DNA from: Limnohabitans sp. 2KL-17
Lineage (GTDB): Bacteria > Pseudomonadota > Gammaproteobacteria > Burkholderiales > Burkholderiaceae_C
Reading direction: 5' to 3'
DNA length: 64,000 bases
Assembly (NCBI RefSeq): GCF_003063415.1
Contig: NZ_NESK01000013.1
Span: 1-64,000, forward strand
Below are positions 27,377-37,814 of this stretch, one piece after another. The position numbers were made by a program, and so were the translations under genes. The notes under the pieces were generated by a model. The model saw only the letters and a list, made by a program, of their open reading frames with translations. It made no database searches and was not told the DNA's origin. How positions within the stretch are numbered: the stretch's first letter is position 1; the number at the start of each line of letters is the position of its first letter.

Positions 27377-28765
27377 ATGACCTCTCCTACGATCTACGCA
27401 CAACGCCGTGCCAGCGTCGCTGCCCAGCTGGGCACAGGCGGCATCGCCATCATTCCGACTGCACCTGAGCAGCAGCGCAACCGGGACAGCCATTACCTGT
27501 ACCGGCACGACAGTTACTTTTATTACCTCACCGGCTTCACCGAGCCGCATGCCACGCTGGTGATCACGGCTGAGGGCGAAGTCACATTGTTTTGCCAGCC
27601 AAAGAATCTGGAGCGAGAAATCTGGGACGGCATTCGGCTGGGGCCGGATGCCGCACCCGCCACTTTGGGCCTGAGCCGGGCCTTCCCGATCGGCGAGATG
27701 GCCGCGCAAATGCCCAAGTTGCTGGAAAACCGCAGCACGGTCTGGTACCCGTTTGCCATCCATGCAGGTCTTGAAGGCCGTGTGGACGGCTGGCTGCAGT
27801 CGGTCCGTTCGCGCGTTCGCTATGGCGCTTTGTGCCCCGATCAGCAGCGTGATCTGTGCAGCATCCTTGACGAGATGCGCCTGGTGAAAGATGCGAACGA
27901 GCAGGGCACCATGCGCCGTGCCTCGGCCATCAGCGCCCGCGCCCACATCCGTGCCATGCAGCGCAGCGCCGCCATGCTGCGCGCCGGGCAAGAAGTGCGC
28001 GAGTTCCACCTGGATGCCGAGCTGTTGCACGAGTTTCGTCAACACGGCTCGCAGTACCCGGCCTATGGCTCCATCGTGGCCGGCGGGGCCAATGCCTGCG
28101 TGCTGCATTACCGTGCAGACACGGCCTTGATCAAAGATGGCGATCTGGTGTTGATTGACGCGGGTTGCGAGCTCGATGGCTATGCCAGCGACATCACCCG
28201 CACTTTCCCGGCCAATGGCTTGTTTTCTGGTCCGCAACGCGCCTTGTATGACCTGGTGCTTGCTTCACAAGATGCTGCTGTGGCCGTGACCAAGGCGGGT
28301 GCCCGGTTTGTCGATCCACACGAGGCCACGGTGGCGGTGCTGGCGCAGGGCCTGCTCGATGTGGGCTTGCTCGACAAGAACAAGGTGGGCAATGCGCAAG
28401 ACGTGATTGCCAACCGCAGCTATTTCCAGTTTTACATGCACCGCACAGGCCACTGGTTGGGCATGGATGTGCACGATTGCGGGAGTTACGTGGAACCTTC
28501 ACAGGTTGGCCAGATCAGTGAGCGCAAAGACCCTTTGAGCGGCGAGACCATCAAAGACCGCCCGAGCCGCATTCTTCAGCCAGGCATGGTGTTGACGATC
28601 GAACCAGGTCTGTATATTCGTCCTGCTGTGGGCGTGCCTGAAAAGTTCCACAACATCGGCATTCGCATCGAAGACGACGCCATCGTGACCGAGACCGGTT
28701 GCGAGCTGATCACGCGCGGGGTGCCGGTCAAGGCCGACGAGATCGAAGCCCTGATGAAAGCCTGA
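27377..28765 (+). CDS. pepP: Xaa-Pro aminopeptidase (PepP)
   Basis: A 462-residue M24 metallopeptidase that removes N-terminal residues before proline. The N-terminal domain has SHYLYRHDSYFYYLTGF; the metal-binding residues are in LIDAGCELDGYASDITRTFP, HRTGHWLGMDVHD and LTIEPGLYI. Length is typical. It begins 42 bases after murU in the same direction and is followed closely by the MOSC gene. Confidence 0.95.
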   Translation: MTSPTIYAQRRASVAAQLGTGGIAIIPTAPEQQRNRDSHYLYRHDSYFYYLTGFTEPHATLVITAEGEVTLFCQPKNLEREIWDGIRLGPDAAPATLGLSRAFPIGEMAAQMPKLLENRSTVWYPFAIHAGLEGRVDGWLQSVRSRVRYGALCPDQQRDLCSILDEMRLVKDANEQGTMRRASAISARAHIRAMQRSAAMLRAGQEVREFHLDAELLHEFRQHGSQYPAYGSIVAGGANACVLHYRADTALIKDGDLVLIDAGCELDGYASDITRTFPANGLFSGPQRALYDLVLASQDAAVAVTKAGARFVDPHEATVAVLAQGLLDVGLLDKNKVGNAQDVIANRSYFQFYMHRTGHWLGMDVHDCGSYVEPSQVGQISERKDPLSGETIKDRPSRILQPGMVLTIEPGLYIRPAVGVPEKFHNIGIRIEDDAIVTETGCELITRGVPVKADEIEALMKA

Positions 28766-28772
28766 TCGGGGC

Positions 28773-29387
28773 ATGACCCAAGCCGATCCGCGAATGCCAA
28801 AAGCCGACCGCGGCACCCTCCTCTCGATCCAGACCGGCCGGGTTCGCCCTTTGATGGTCAGTGGGCGCAAGATGGCTTCGGCCATAGGCAAAACCCCTGT
28901 GAGTGGCCCAGTCGAAGTCGGGGTCATGGGCTTGCTTGGCGATGAGCAAGCCGACCCCACTGTGCACGGCGGCTTGAGCAAGGCGGTTTATGCCATGCCT
29001 TCAGAGCACTTGCCTTGGTGGCGGGCACAGCGCCAGACCCGGGGCGTGACCCTGTTCGAAGAAGACCTGGCCCCTGGGCTGCTGGGCGAAAATCTCAGCC
29101 TGCATGGTGTCCTCGAACAAGACCTGTTCATCGGTGACACCTTGCAGTTTGGCGAGGTGGCCTTGCGCGTGACACAGCCCCGTGAGCCTTGCGGCAAATT
29201 CAATGCCGTCATGGCTTATCCGCAGGCGGCCAAGGACATGGTGCTCAGCGGACGATGCGGGTTTTACTTGGCGGTCGACAGGCCGGGCTTCCTGCAAGTC
29301 GGCGCCACTTTTGAAGTCATTCCGGGGCCGCGCGCCATAAGCGTGCTGCAAGTCTTGCAGCACAAGGCCTGGAAGCATTTGCGCTGA
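28773..29387 (+). CDS. MOSC-domain protein (YiiM-like)
   Basis: A 204-residue protein carrying the MOSC fold: VHGGLSKAVYAM near the middle, then a Cys-containing VTQPREPCGKF and the C-terminal domain. MOSC proteins handle sulfur for molybdenum-cofactor enzymes or reduce N-hydroxylated bases (YiiM). The conserved cysteine of the family is present. It starts seven bases after the pepP stop, so it is co-transcribed. Confidence 0.88.
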   Translation: MTQADPRMPKADRGTLLSIQTGRVRPLMVSGRKMASAIGKTPVSGPVEVGVMGLLGDEQADPTVHGGLSKAVYAMPSEHLPWWRAQRQTRGVTLFEEDLAPGLLGENLSLHGVLEQDLFIGDTLQFGEVALRVTQPREPCGKFNAVMAYPQAAKDMVLSGRCGFYLAVDRPGFLQVGATFEVIPGPRAISVLQVLQHKAWKHLR

Positions 29388-29576
29388 TTCGTGTGCAAAA
29401 GTCAAAAGCCAACTCACTTGCCTGGCGTATTGGTATCCTCAAAACCATTTAATCCGGGGTCTACAATGAATTATGACCCGGTTGTCACCCCGTACATCGA
29501 CACCCTACATTCCATTCAGATTGGCTGCTGATCACTGGCACCCTTGACAGCACACCCCCCAAACGGAGCAAGAACA

Positions 29577-31880
29577 ATGACCAACAAGGTCCAAGCCGAA
29601 GAAAAACGCGCACAGCTGCGCAAAGCCGCACTCGAATACCACGAGTTCCCCACCCCCGGCAAGATAGCCATCGCGCCGACCAAGCAGCTGGTCAACCAGC
29701 ACGACCTGGCTTTGGCCTACTCCCCTGGCGTCGCGGCGCCGTGCGAAGAAATCGTCAAAGACCCGGCTGCGGCCTTCAAATACACCAGCCGGGGCAACTT
29801 GGTAGGTGTTGTCACCAACGGCACCGCCGTGTTGGGCCTGGGCGACATCGGGCCACTGGCCAGCAAGCCGGTCATGGAAGGCAAGGGCGTGCTGTTCAAG
29901 AAGTTCTCGGGCATCGATGTGTTCGACATCGAGATCAACGAAAAAGACCCGGACAAACTGGTTGAAATCATTGCCGCGCTGGAGCCCACCTTTGGCGGTA
30001 TCAACCTTGAAGACATCAAAGCCCCCGATTGTTTTTACGTTGAGCGCAAGTTGCGTGAGCGCATGAAGATTCCGGTCTTCCACGACGACCAGCATGGCAC
30101 GGCCATTGTGGTGGGCGCGGCCATCTTGAACGGCCTGAAAATCGTCAACAAAGACCCTAAAAAGATCAAGCTGGTCACCTCGGGTGCAGGCGCTGCGGCC
30201 CTGGCTTGCTTGGGTTTGCTGGTCAAGCTGGGCATCCCGCGTGAAAACATCTGGGTCACCGACCTGGCCGGCGTGGTTTACGAAGGCCGCACCGAGTTGA
30301 TGGACGAAGACAAAATCCAGTTCGTGCAAAAAACCGACCAGCGCACGCTGGCGCAGGTGATTGAGGGCGCCGATGTGTTTCTGGGCTTGTCTGCCGGCGG
30401 TGTGCTCAAGCAAGACATGGTCAGGAGCATGGCCTCCAAGCCGCTGATTTTTGCGTTGGCCAACCCCAACCCCGAAATCGACCCCGAAGACGTCAAGGCC
30501 GTGCGCGACGACGCCATCATGGCCACCGGCCGCACCGACTACCCCAACCAGGTCAACAACGTCCTGTGCTTTCCCTACATTTTTCGGGGTGCTCTGGATT
30601 GCGGCGCAACCACCATCACTTTGGAGATGGAAATCGCTGCCGTGCACGCCATTGCCGAACTGGCCCAGGCCGAGCAAAGTGAAGTTGTGGCGGCCGCCTA
30701 TGTGGGCGAACCTTTGGCGTTTGGCCCCGAGTACCTCATTCCCAAGCCGTTTGATCCGCGCTTGATGATGAAAATTGCACCTGCCGTGGCGCAAGCCGCC
30801 GCCGAAAGCGGTGTGGCCTCACGCCCCATTCAGGACATGGATGCATACCGCGAAAAGTTGCAAGGCTTTGTCTACGCCTCCGGCACCATGATGAAGCCCA
30901 TTTTCACGGCTGCCAAGCGGGCCCTTAAAAAGCGCATCGCCTACAGCGAAGGCGAGGAAGAACGCGTCTTGCGTGCCTCCCAGATCGTGGTGGACGAAGG
31001 CCTTGCCCGCCCGACCCTGATTGGCCGCCCTGCCGTGATTGCAGAACGCATTGAAAAATTCGGCCTGCGCCTGAAAGAAGAACTCGATTACGACGTGGTC
31101 AACGTGGAGATGGACCACCGCTATCGTGATTTCTGGCAGACCTACCACCGCATGACCGAGCGCAAGGGCGTGACCGAGCAGATCGCCAAGATCGAAATGC
31201 GACGCCGTTTGTCGCTGATTGGCGCCATGTTGCTGCACAAAGGCGATGTGGACGGCATGATTTGCGGCACCTGGGGGACCAACCCCATGCACCTGAATTA
31301 CATCGACCAGGTCATTGGCAAGCGGGCTGGCGTCCATACCTTTGCCTGCATGAACGGCTTGATGCTGCCGGGCCGTCAGGTCTTCATGGTCGACACCCAT
31401 GTGAATTACGACCCCACAGCCGAGCAATTGGCCGAGTTCACCGTCATGGCGGCTGAGGAAATGCGACGTTTTGGTATTCAGCCCAAGGCGGCCTTGTTGT
31501 CCCATTCGAACTTCGGCTCCTCCAACCAGCCCAGCGCCATCAAAATGCGCGACGTCCTGGACTTGCTTCGCAAAAAAGCGCCTTGGCTCGAAGTGGATGG
31601 CGAAATGCACGGCGACGTGGCACTCGACACGGCCGCACGCCAAGCCATCATGCCCAACAGCAGCTTGCTGGGAGATGCGAATTTATTGGTTTTGCCGAAC
31701 ATTGATGCCGCCAATATTGCCTACAACCTGCTCAAGACCGCGGCGGGTGGCAACATCGCTGTGGGCCCTGTTTTGCTGGGTGCTGCCAAGCCGGTTCACA
31801 TCCTGACGCCCAGCACCACGGTGCGACGGATTGTGAACATGACGGCCCTGACGGTGGCCGATGCCAACGCTGCGAGATAA
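29577..31880 (+). CDS. maeB: NADP-dependent malic enzyme fused to phosphotransacetylase-like domain
   Basis: A 767-residue protein. The N-terminal 430 residues are malic enzyme ([21 protein letters not shown], the NAD(P)-binding [22 protein letters not shown]). The C-terminal 330 residues resemble phosphate acetyltransferase ([24 protein letters not shown]) but serve in regulation rather than catalysis in known MaeB. It decarboxylates malate to pyruvate. The ATG at 29577 has GGAG about ten bases before it. It is transcribed on its own after a 189-base gap. Confidence 0.95.
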   Translation: MTNKVQAEEKRAQLRKAALEYHEFPTPGKIAIAPTKQLVNQHDLALAYSPGVAAPCEEIVKDPAAAFKYTSRGNLVGVVTNGTAVLGLGDIGPLASKPVMEGKGVLFKKFSGIDVFDIEINEKDPDKLVEIIAALEPTFGGINLEDIKAPDCFYVERKLRERMKIPVFHDDQHGTAIVVGAAILNGLKIVNKDPKKIKLVTSGAGAAALACLGLLVKLGIPRENIWVTDLAGVVYEGRTELMDEDKIQFVQKTDQRTLAQVIEGADVFLGLSAGGVLKQDMVRSMASKPLIFALANPNPEIDPEDVKAVRDDAIMATGRTDYPNQVNNVLCFPYIFRGALDCGATTITLEMEIAAVHAIAELAQAEQSEVVAAAYVGEPLAFGPEYLIPKPFDPRLMMKIAPAVAQAAAESGVASRPIQDMDAYREKLQGFVYASGTMMKPIFTAAKRALKKRIAYSEGEEERVLRASQIVVDEGLARPTLIGRPAVIAERIEKFGLRLKEELDYDVVNVEMDHRYRDFWQTYHRMTERKGVTEQIAKIEMRRRLSLIGAMLLHKGDVDGMICGTWGTNPMHLNYIDQVIGKRAGVHTFACMNGLMLPGRQVFMVDTHVNYDPTAEQLAEFTVMAAEEMRRFGIQPKAALLSHSNFGSSNQPSAIKMRDVLDLLRKKAPWLEVDGEMHGDVALDTAARQAIMPNSSLLGDANLLVLPNIDAANIAYNLLKTAAGGNIAVGPVLLGAAKPVHILTPSTTVRRIVNMTALTVADANAAR

Positions 31881-32034
31881 GCCATAAAACATAAGCTCGT
31901 GCTCACTTAAAGAGCGAATGCCCGGACAAGCTTTGCCTATTTATTGGGCATCCTATTGCTTTTTTATGTCGCTTGCCTCACACTAGCGCCTTCGAGTGTT
32001 CGGGTTAACCCGGGGACTTCTGAAAGGTGTTTTC

Positions 32035-32448
32035 ATGAAGGTGGCGCGACAAATCGCCTCTCTGCAGCGCTGGTTACCAGTGCTTTTGGGGTTGGCATTA
32101 TCAATTTGCACTTTAACGGTGCAAGCCCGTCCAGCCACCGATGCCCAAGCTTCACCCGCTTTGCAGGTGACAGATTTGCCGCGAGAAGGCCAAGAAACGT
32201 ACCAACTCATCCGCAAGGGCGGTCCTTTTCCTTATGAAAAGGACGGTACGGTTTTTGGCAACCGCGAGCGTCTTCTGCCTCGTCAAACGCGGGGGTTTTA
32301 CCTTGAATACACCGTCAGAACACCTGGCCTAAAGCATCGCGGAGCGCGGCGCATCGTTTGCGGTGGCCCAGTGCCCCGCAATCCACAGACCTGTTACTAC
32401 ACACAAGACCATTACGCGAGTTTTCGCGTGATTGTCGACAAGCCTTGA
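32035..32448 (+). CDS. Secreted guanyl-specific ribonuclease, barnase-like
   Basis: A 137-residue protein with a signal peptide (hydrophobic core about 13-28, cleavage near VQARP). The mature part shows the barnase-type catalytic triad in context: Glu in YLEYTVRTPG, Arg in RGARRIVCGG and His in TQDHYASF. Two extra cysteines (CGGP...QTC) could form a disulfide. It should cut RNA in the periplasm or outside. The start was chosen at the ATG behind GAAAGGT; an upstream GTG is unlikely. The barstar-type inhibitor follows 29 bases later. Confidence 0.9.
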   Translation: MKVARQIASLQRWLPVLLGLALSICTLTVQARPATDAQASPALQVTDLPREGQETYQLIRKGGPFPYEKDGTVFGNRERLLPRQTRGFYLEYTVRTPGLKHRGARRIVCGGPVPRNPQTCYYTQDHYASFRVIVDKP

Positions 32449-32477
32449 TTTTTTGACCTTAGAGAAAGACCACGGAG

Positions 32478-32903
32478 ATGGACACGCCGATTCGTCACGA
32501 CCTTGAAACGCCCCTGAAGGGTGTTCGGTCCAACATCGTGCAGTCGATCCGCGCTTACCGCGTGAGCGACTTGCAAGATGCCGCCCAAAACCTGGGCCAC
32601 CACTTTTTGTATGCCAATCTGGCCGAAGCCCAGAGCAAACAGGATGTGCTGGACCTGATTGGTGCGCAATTCACGCTGCCTTCGCACTTTGGCAAGAACT
32701 TCGATGCCTTGTACGACTGCATGACCGATCCATTGCACAAGTCCGGCCCTCAGCCTGGCTTTATTGTGGTGCTGGAGCAAATACCCGCACACGCCAAGTT
32801 CGACAAGGAAGCCCGCGAGCAATTGCTGGACATCTTCCGGGATACGGCAGATTACTGGGGGGACAGGAAGATACCCTTCCGATGCTTCTATTCTTTTCTG
32901 TAG
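32478..32903 (+). CDS. Barstar-family ribonuclease inhibitor
   Basis: A 141-residue cytoplasmic protein. The barstar signature is FGKNFDALYDCMTDPL around residues 72-87, corresponding to the barnase-binding region of barstar, followed by the usual beta-strand VVLEQ. An N-terminal extension of about 30 residues precedes the fold. It presumably protects the cytoplasm from the RNase encoded just upstream before that protein is exported. Confidence 0.92.
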   Translation: MDTPIRHDLETPLKGVRSNIVQSIRAYRVSDLQDAAQNLGHHFLYANLAEAQSKQDVLDLIGAQFTLPSHFGKNFDALYDCMTDPLHKSGPQPGFIVVLEQIPAHAKFDKEAREQLLDIFRDTADYWGDRKIPFRCFYSFL

Positions 32904-33207
32904 CCCGTTCTGCGCAAAATAGCCAAGCAGGACGGGCGAATGAGGCACAAACCGAGGACGCTGTGATGGGCGAATCGGTCGAAGAGGGCGAAAAAATGCC
33001 CACCGACAAATTGGTGGACGTGTCGCCCTTGGCGCTGCGCATGAGCAGCCCATTCAACGCAGGTTACTGGCTCGCAGCCGCCTGAAGTTCTTGAAGGCCC
33101 CTTGCTGCTGAGGCAGGGCCTGAATGTAAAAAAGCCCGTCCATGTGACGGGCTTTTTCATGGGCCAGTGGCTTTTTGAAATGGCTTAGCAGGTCTTGTGT
33201 GTCTGGC
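32904..33207. other. Intergenic stretch between barstar and rsmA
   Basis: It contains one strong two-way terminator (33129-33157). A 39-codon plus-strand frame from an ATG at 32966 to a stop at 33085 (acidic, ending NAGYWLAAA) could be a small protein, but nothing supports it beyond an open frame. Confidence 0.4.
33129..33157. terminator. Bidirectional Rho-independent terminator
   Basis: AAAAAGCCCGTC pairs with GACGGGCTTTTT around CATGT. It has A/T runs on both sides, so it can stop the barstar message (plus) and the lptD-surA-rsmA message (minus). Confidence 0.92.
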
Positions 33208-33993
33208 TCAGACCGCTTGTGCCAGCGCGACGAACTCGGCCACGGGTACTTCTTCAGCCCGGCGCTGCACGTCAAAGTTGCCGGCAAAGCCCTTTTCTTC
33301 GAGCCACCTGCCTAAAGTGTTGCGCAATATCTTGCGGCGCTGGCTGAAGGCCACCTGCACCAGGGTTTCAAGTGTTTTGACATTCAGTTGGGGCGGTGTG
33401 GCCAGTGGCACCATGCGCACCACGGCGCTGTCCACTCGCGGGGGCGGGTCAAAGCTTGCAGGCGGCACAAACAAAACATTGGCCATGTCGTAGCGCCACT
33501 GCAGCATGACCGAGAGTCGGCTGTAATCGGACGTACAGGGCTTTGCCACCATGCGGTCAATCACTTCTTTTTGCAGCATGAAGTGCTGGTCTTCGATCAC
33601 ATCGACCTGGGCCAGCAAATGGAACAGGATGGGGGTCGAGATGTTGTAGGGCAGGTTGCCGACAACCCGAATTTTTTCCTTTGAAGCCACAGCGCCTGCT
33701 GTGTTGGCCAGCATCTGTGCCGCAAGGGCTCTGAAGTCCACCTTCAGCACGTCCGACTCCACCACCGACAGGTGTGGGTGCTCGCGCAAGCGCACAGCCA
33801 GGTCGCGGTCCAGTTCGATCACCGTCAGGTGGCCCAGACGCTCCACCAGGGGCTGGGTCAAAGCGGCCAGACCAGGACCGATCTCGACCATGGCTTGACC
33901 CGCTTCCGGTTTGATGGCGTCCACAATAGCGCCAATGATGCCGCCATCGGTCAGGAAGTGCTGGCCAAATCGTTTGCGTGCAATGTGCTTCAT
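33208..33993 (-). CDS. rsmA: 16S rRNA dimethyladenosine transferase (RsmA/KsgA)
   Basis: A 261-residue methyltransferase that dimethylates two adjacent adenines near the 3' end of 16S rRNA. Family signatures: [11 protein letters not shown] at the start, the SAM motif [11 protein letters not shown], and [12 protein letters not shown]. It overlaps the surA stop by four bases and ends the lptD-surA-rsmA operon before the terminator at 33129-33157. Confidence 0.96.
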   Translation of the reverse strand: MKHIARKRFGQHFLTDGGIIGAIVDAIKPEAGQAMVEIGPGLAALTQPLVERLGHLTVIELDRDLAVRLREHPHLSVVESDVLKVDFRALAAQMLANTAGAVASKEKIRVVGNLPYNISTPILFHLLAQVDVIEDQHFMLQKEVIDRMVAKPCTSDYSRLSVMLQWRYDMANVLFVPPASFDPPPRVDSAVVRMVPLATPPQLNVKTLETLVQVAFSQRRKILRNTLGRWLEEKGFAGNFDVQRRAEEVPVAEFVALAQAV

Positions 33994-35327
33994 TGCGGTG
34001 GCTCGCGCATCTCGACATAGGCGCGGCTTCGAATGTCTTCAACCCAAGTGGCATAAGCTTCATCCAGCTTCTTTTCGCGCAAGGCGCTGCGAGCCATGGC
34101 GCGTTGTTCCTGATCGCTCATGGGTGCGCTGCGTCGGTCGGTGACTTCGATCAGGTGGACGCCAAAGCGGGATACCAGCGGAGCTGCCACTTGGCCTGGG
34201 CGCAAGCCGTTCATGACTTGTTCGAACTCGGGCACAAACATGCCCGGGTTGGCCCAACCCAGGTCGCCGCCTTGTTGTGCGCTGCCGTCCTGTGACATCT
34301 CGCGGGCCATGGCGGCGAAATCCGCCTTGCCTGACAGCACAGCTTGGCGAACCTCGGTCAGGCGGTCTACGGCTTGGGCTTGCGACATTTGCGCTGAAGG
34401 GCGCAGCAAAATGTGGCGGGCCCGGGTTTGCGTCACGAGCAGGGTGTTGGCCTGGCGCCGCTCAATGACTTTGAGAATGTGAAAACCTGCAGCCGAGCGA
34501 ACGGGCGCAGCGACTTCACCCGCATTCAGACTGCTTGTGGCTTCAATGAACAAATCGGGGTAGCGGTCGGCAGGGCGCAAGCCCATGTCACCGCCATTGG
34601 CACCCCGGTCGGCGGTTTGAGAAAAAGTTTTTGCCAGTTCGGCGAAGTTTTCGCCGCCGCGGGCGCGGCGTGCAATGTCGGTGGCGCGCGCGCTCAAGGC
34701 CTGGATGGCTTGTTCTGTGCTGTTTTCAGGCACGGCGATCAAGATCATGCCCAAGTTCAATTGGGCAGGCACCTGTGCCGCTTGTGCCTTCAGCTGTTCA
34801 CGCAAAAATTGCTCGACTTCCAGGTCGCTGACACGCACACGGCCTTCAACCTCACGCTCACGCAAGCGGCTGAGCGTTAACTGGGTGCGCAGTTGCGCAC
34901 GAAACGTACTCAGTGAGATGCCGTCTTGTGCCAGACGTTTGTACATTTCTTCACGCGTCAACTGGTTGCTGGCAGCCACGTTGAGTTCGGCTTGATCGAT
35001 GGCCTCGTTTTCAATTTTGATACCGGCGTCCCTTGCTTGCTGCAACTGCGCTTTCTCGTTGATGAGTTGCTCTATGGCCAAGCGGGTGAGCTCATCCGGT
35101 TCGGATTTGTTGCCTCGGCTGGCCGATTCCTTGGCCAGGCGTTGGCGCAATGCCTGCACTTCCTGGTTGGTGATGGGCTCGGAGTTCACCACCGCCACAA
35201 TGAAATCAGCCTGTCGAATGGCCGCAGTCGGGGTTTGTGCCAAGGCCCCTGAGGCGCCAAGCCAAGCGATGGTGCCCAGGACGGAGGCCAGCAAAGCTGA
35301 GCGGGCAGGAGAGATCAGGTTATTCAT
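33990..35327 (-). CDS. surA: Periplasmic chaperone and peptidyl-prolyl isomerase SurA
   Basis: A 445-residue secreted protein: signal peptide ending near GALAQ, an N-terminal SurA domain, then two parvulin-type PPIC domains (recognisable in [15 protein letters not shown] and [18 protein letters not shown]). It chaperones outer-membrane proteins such as the LptD encoded just upstream. The start at 35327 overlaps the lptD stop by eight bases; the longer open frame upstream lies in lptD and lacks a signal peptide. Confidence 0.95.
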   Translation of the reverse strand: MNNLISPARSALLASVLGTIAWLGASGALAQTPTAAIRQADFIVAVVNSEPITNQEVQALRQRLAKESASRGNKSEPDELTRLAIEQLINEKAQLQQARDAGIKIENEAIDQAELNVAASNQLTREEMYKRLAQDGISLSTFRAQLRTQLTLSRLREREVEGRVRVSDLEVEQFLREQLKAQAAQVPAQLNLGMILIAVPENSTEQAIQALSARATDIARRARGGENFAELAKTFSQTADRGANGGDMGLRPADRYPDLFIEATSSLNAGEVAAPVRSAAGFHILKVIERRQANTLLVTQTRARHILLRPSAQMSQAQAVDRLTEVRQAVLSGKADFAAMAREMSQDGSAQQGGDLGWANPGMFVPEFEQVMNGLRPGQVAAPLVSRFGVHLIEVTDRRSAPMSDQEQRAMARSALREKKLDEAYATWVEDIRSRAYVEMREPPQ

Positions 35328-37737
35328 AGTGCTGGAACCGACTGGGTTGAACCGTGCTGTCGCGCAGGTATTGGTAGCGGGGAATGTTGTCACTCAGGCT
35401 CTTCAAGGGGCTGATGCCTACGCGTGCCAAACCGATGAACTCGAGTTGAAAAAGGATGCGGCTGGTGGCGTTCGAGGCGCTGGCGCTGGTGATGTTGGTT
35501 TGAAGGCGCTGGAAGGCGATTCGGCCAAGCCAGCAACCCGCATCGTATTCGAGACCCAGCAACGTGTCCACGAGACTGCGCTCTTTCAGGCTGTAATTGA
35601 GCCGGCCGACCGTGTACCAGCGATCCGGGCCAAGGCCCTGACCGGGCGCGCGCGACCAGGCGGTATCCGCTTGCTGGTCGGTGTTCCCCACCATGTCGCT
35701 CAAAGGCCACTGCCACCCCAGATCCAAAAACGCAGAGTTGGGGGTGACCTGGTTGTTGGATCGATAAGCCGCATTGATGACACGGTAGGGGCTTGGGCTG
35801 TAGCGTCCTTGCAGCGTGGTTCGGTTGATCTCGTGTGTCTGGTTTTTGGCCTGGATGGTGCCTTCTAATGCCCAGCGGTCATCCCACCGGATACCGGCGC
35901 CGAACAAAATGTCACTCAAGCCTGCAGAGACGATCGGTTGATTTTTTTCGAGCCCGACAAGCTGGTCTGTATATCGGATGCGTTGTGCCACACCCACCCT
36001 GAGCATTTCAGCGCCGTTGCCTGCATCAAAAAAGCGGCTGCTCACGCCCAGCGTCAGCGCATTATTGTCCACCAGTCTGTCATGACCAACGTAAGTGTTC
36101 TCGCTGAAAATCGTGGACAAGTTGAAGTCGGTGGCGCCAGTGTCATAAATAGGCAGCATGTCCTGATTTTTGAAAGGCGTGCGAGCGTAAAAGGCACGTG
36201 GTTCGAGTGTCTGCAACACATCACGGCCAAACCACCGGGTTTCGCGTTCAAACACCAAGCCGGAATCCAAACTGAAGGTGGGCAGGACACGGTTCACCGA
36301 GAGTGCGCCATTGTCCAAAGTGTTGTCCATTTGGTAGCGCGTAGCATGCAGCTGCAATTTGGGTGTCAAGAATCCCCAGGGGCGTATCCAGGGGCGGCTG
36401 ACCTGGGCTTGCACAAAGCTGCGCTCGCCATTGCGCGGTTTGGCATTGACAAGACTGGGCACACGAGAAAAGTCGGCCTCAAAGCGCGTGGTGTCACCCA
36501 CCACTGACCAATCGAGGCCTTCTGCGTTCGATTGGCTATAGCGCATGGTGATTTGGGGTGCCCTGTCATAGGGCGGTGCAAGGTCTTGCAGGTTTTGCCA
36601 GCGTTGCATTTGCGCGGTCATGCTGAAGTCGCCGCGCCCCCAGGACAAAACCCCCGTGGACGGCAGGACACGCTGCGTGAGCAGCAGGCCCGAGCGCGGA
36701 AAGTCCCGCCAATAATTTTTGTCACTGACCCGGTTCAAACGCAGGTCCAGACCCACGCTGCCCAGCCCGGTGTCAATGCTGCCATTGTGTTGAGTGGACA
36801 AGCCCCACCGGCGCTCATCTCGCAATTTGTCGAAGGGCATCAAGTTCAAACGCACTTGGCCCCTGTAGCCTTGTTCCAAATAACGCAATTCGGTGTCGGC
36901 AGCGATGCCGCGCTGGCTCATCACGTGGGTGACCATAGTGGCATCGCGGTTAGGAGCGATGTCAAAGTAATAAGGTTGTGCCACTTCCACGCCGTTGACC
37001 GTGTCGATGCTCAAGAGCGGCGGCAGGAAGCCTGATTTGCGCTCGTTGGTCAAAGGCAAGCTGATCGATGAAGCCGTCAAAACAGGGATGTCGTGAAAAC
37101 GGAACTCCACCCCTTCAACGATGACGGTGGACTCTTCCTCGTCGATGCGCATCTGCGTGGCTTTCAGCAGCCACTCGGGCAACCATTCCGGGCCCGGTTT
37201 GCGGCGGCATGTTGTGTAGCTGGCCTGGCGAATGATGGCGCGCTTGTTGTCTACAAACTCGACTTCTGCCGCTTGTCCGTAACCCCCGCTGCTGTAAAGC
37301 TCAAAATCAGGTTTCTCAAAAATGCCCTGGAAGCTGTCCACCTTGAGCCTCAAGCGCGGACCGACGAAAACACTGCTTTCACGGCTGACGCGCACGTGCC
37401 CTGAGGCGTCCACCACATCCTGTGTCTGGTCGTAGTCCACCCGGTCCGCACGCACAGCCAGGCCGGGTCGCCGGATGCTGGCCTGCCCCTCCACCACCAG
37501 GTCCATGTCCGGACGGACGGTGATCTGTTGGCCGTTCACAAAAACAGCGCCTTCGGCTTGCTGACGGGTGGAGATATTTTCTTCAAGCAAAGGGCTGCTG
37601 CGCAGGGGCAAGCCAAGGGGCTGGGAGTGGGCCCAGCCCATGCCGACGGTCAGCACCGCCACCACGGCCAGCGCACGCGGGGCAAAGCCTGCAAGGGAAG
37701 GCGACAGCAAGGACGGCGAAGCGAAATGGGTGACCAC
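35320..37737 (-). CDS. lptD: LPS-assembly protein LptD
   Basis: An 805-residue outer-membrane protein: signal peptide, an OstA/LptA-like N-terminal domain (EGQASIRRPGLAVRADRVDY), then a large beta-barrel. It inserts lipopolysaccharide into the outer leaflet together with LptE. I see only two cysteines, one in YTTCRRKPGP near residue 174 and one in DAGCWLG near the C-terminus, enough for one long-range disulfide instead of the two described in E. coli. It heads the lptD-surA-rsmA operon and is divergent from amgK over 77 bases. Confidence 0.95.
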   Translation of the reverse strand: MVTHFASPSLLSPSLAGFAPRALAVVAVLTVGMGWAHSQPLGLPLRSSPLLEENISTRQQAEGAVFVNGQQITVRPDMDLVVEGQASIRRPGLAVRADRVDYDQTQDVVDASGHVRVSRESSVFVGPRLRLKVDSFQGIFEKPDFELYSSGGYGQAAEVEFVDNKRAIIRQASYTTCRRKPGPEWLPEWLLKATQMRIDEEESTVIVEGVEFRFHDIPVLTASSISLPLTNERKSGFLPPLLSIDTVNGVEVAQPYYFDIAPNRDATMVTHVMSQRGIAADTELRYLEQGYRGQVRLNLMPFDKLRDERRWGLSTQHNGSIDTGLGSVGLDLRLNRVSDKNYWRDFPRSGLLLTQRVLPSTGVLSWGRGDFSMTAQMQRWQNLQDLAPPYDRAPQITMRYSQSNAEGLDWSVVGDTTRFEADFSRVPSLVNAKPRNGERSFVQAQVSRPWIRPWGFLTPKLQLHATRYQMDNTLDNGALSVNRVLPTFSLDSGLVFERETRWFGRDVLQTLEPRAFYARTPFKNQDMLPIYDTGATDFNLSTIFSENTYVGHDRLVDNNALTLGVSSRFFDAGNGAEMLRVGVAQRIRYTDQLVGLEKNQPIVSAGLSDILFGAGIRWDDRWALEGTIQAKNQTHEINRTTLQGRYSPSPYRVINAAYRSNNQVTPNSAFLDLGWQWPLSDMVGNTDQQADTAWSRAPGQGLGPDRWYTVGRLNYSLKERSLVDTLLGLEYDAGCWLGRIAFQRLQTNITSASASNATSRILFQLEFIGLARVGISPLKSLSDNIPRYQYLRDSTVQPSRFQHYE

Positions 37738-37814
37738 AGGGGAAATGTAATAAAAGAGTCAGCCTGTCGTTGCCCGAAGAAGGCGGCATCAGGCTTTGTA
37801 AAATGGGATTATCC

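Noticed and set aside
29532-30794. Minus-strand frame opposite maeB
   Set aside because: MaeB is complete and conserved on the plus strand; the antisense frame lacks any family pattern.
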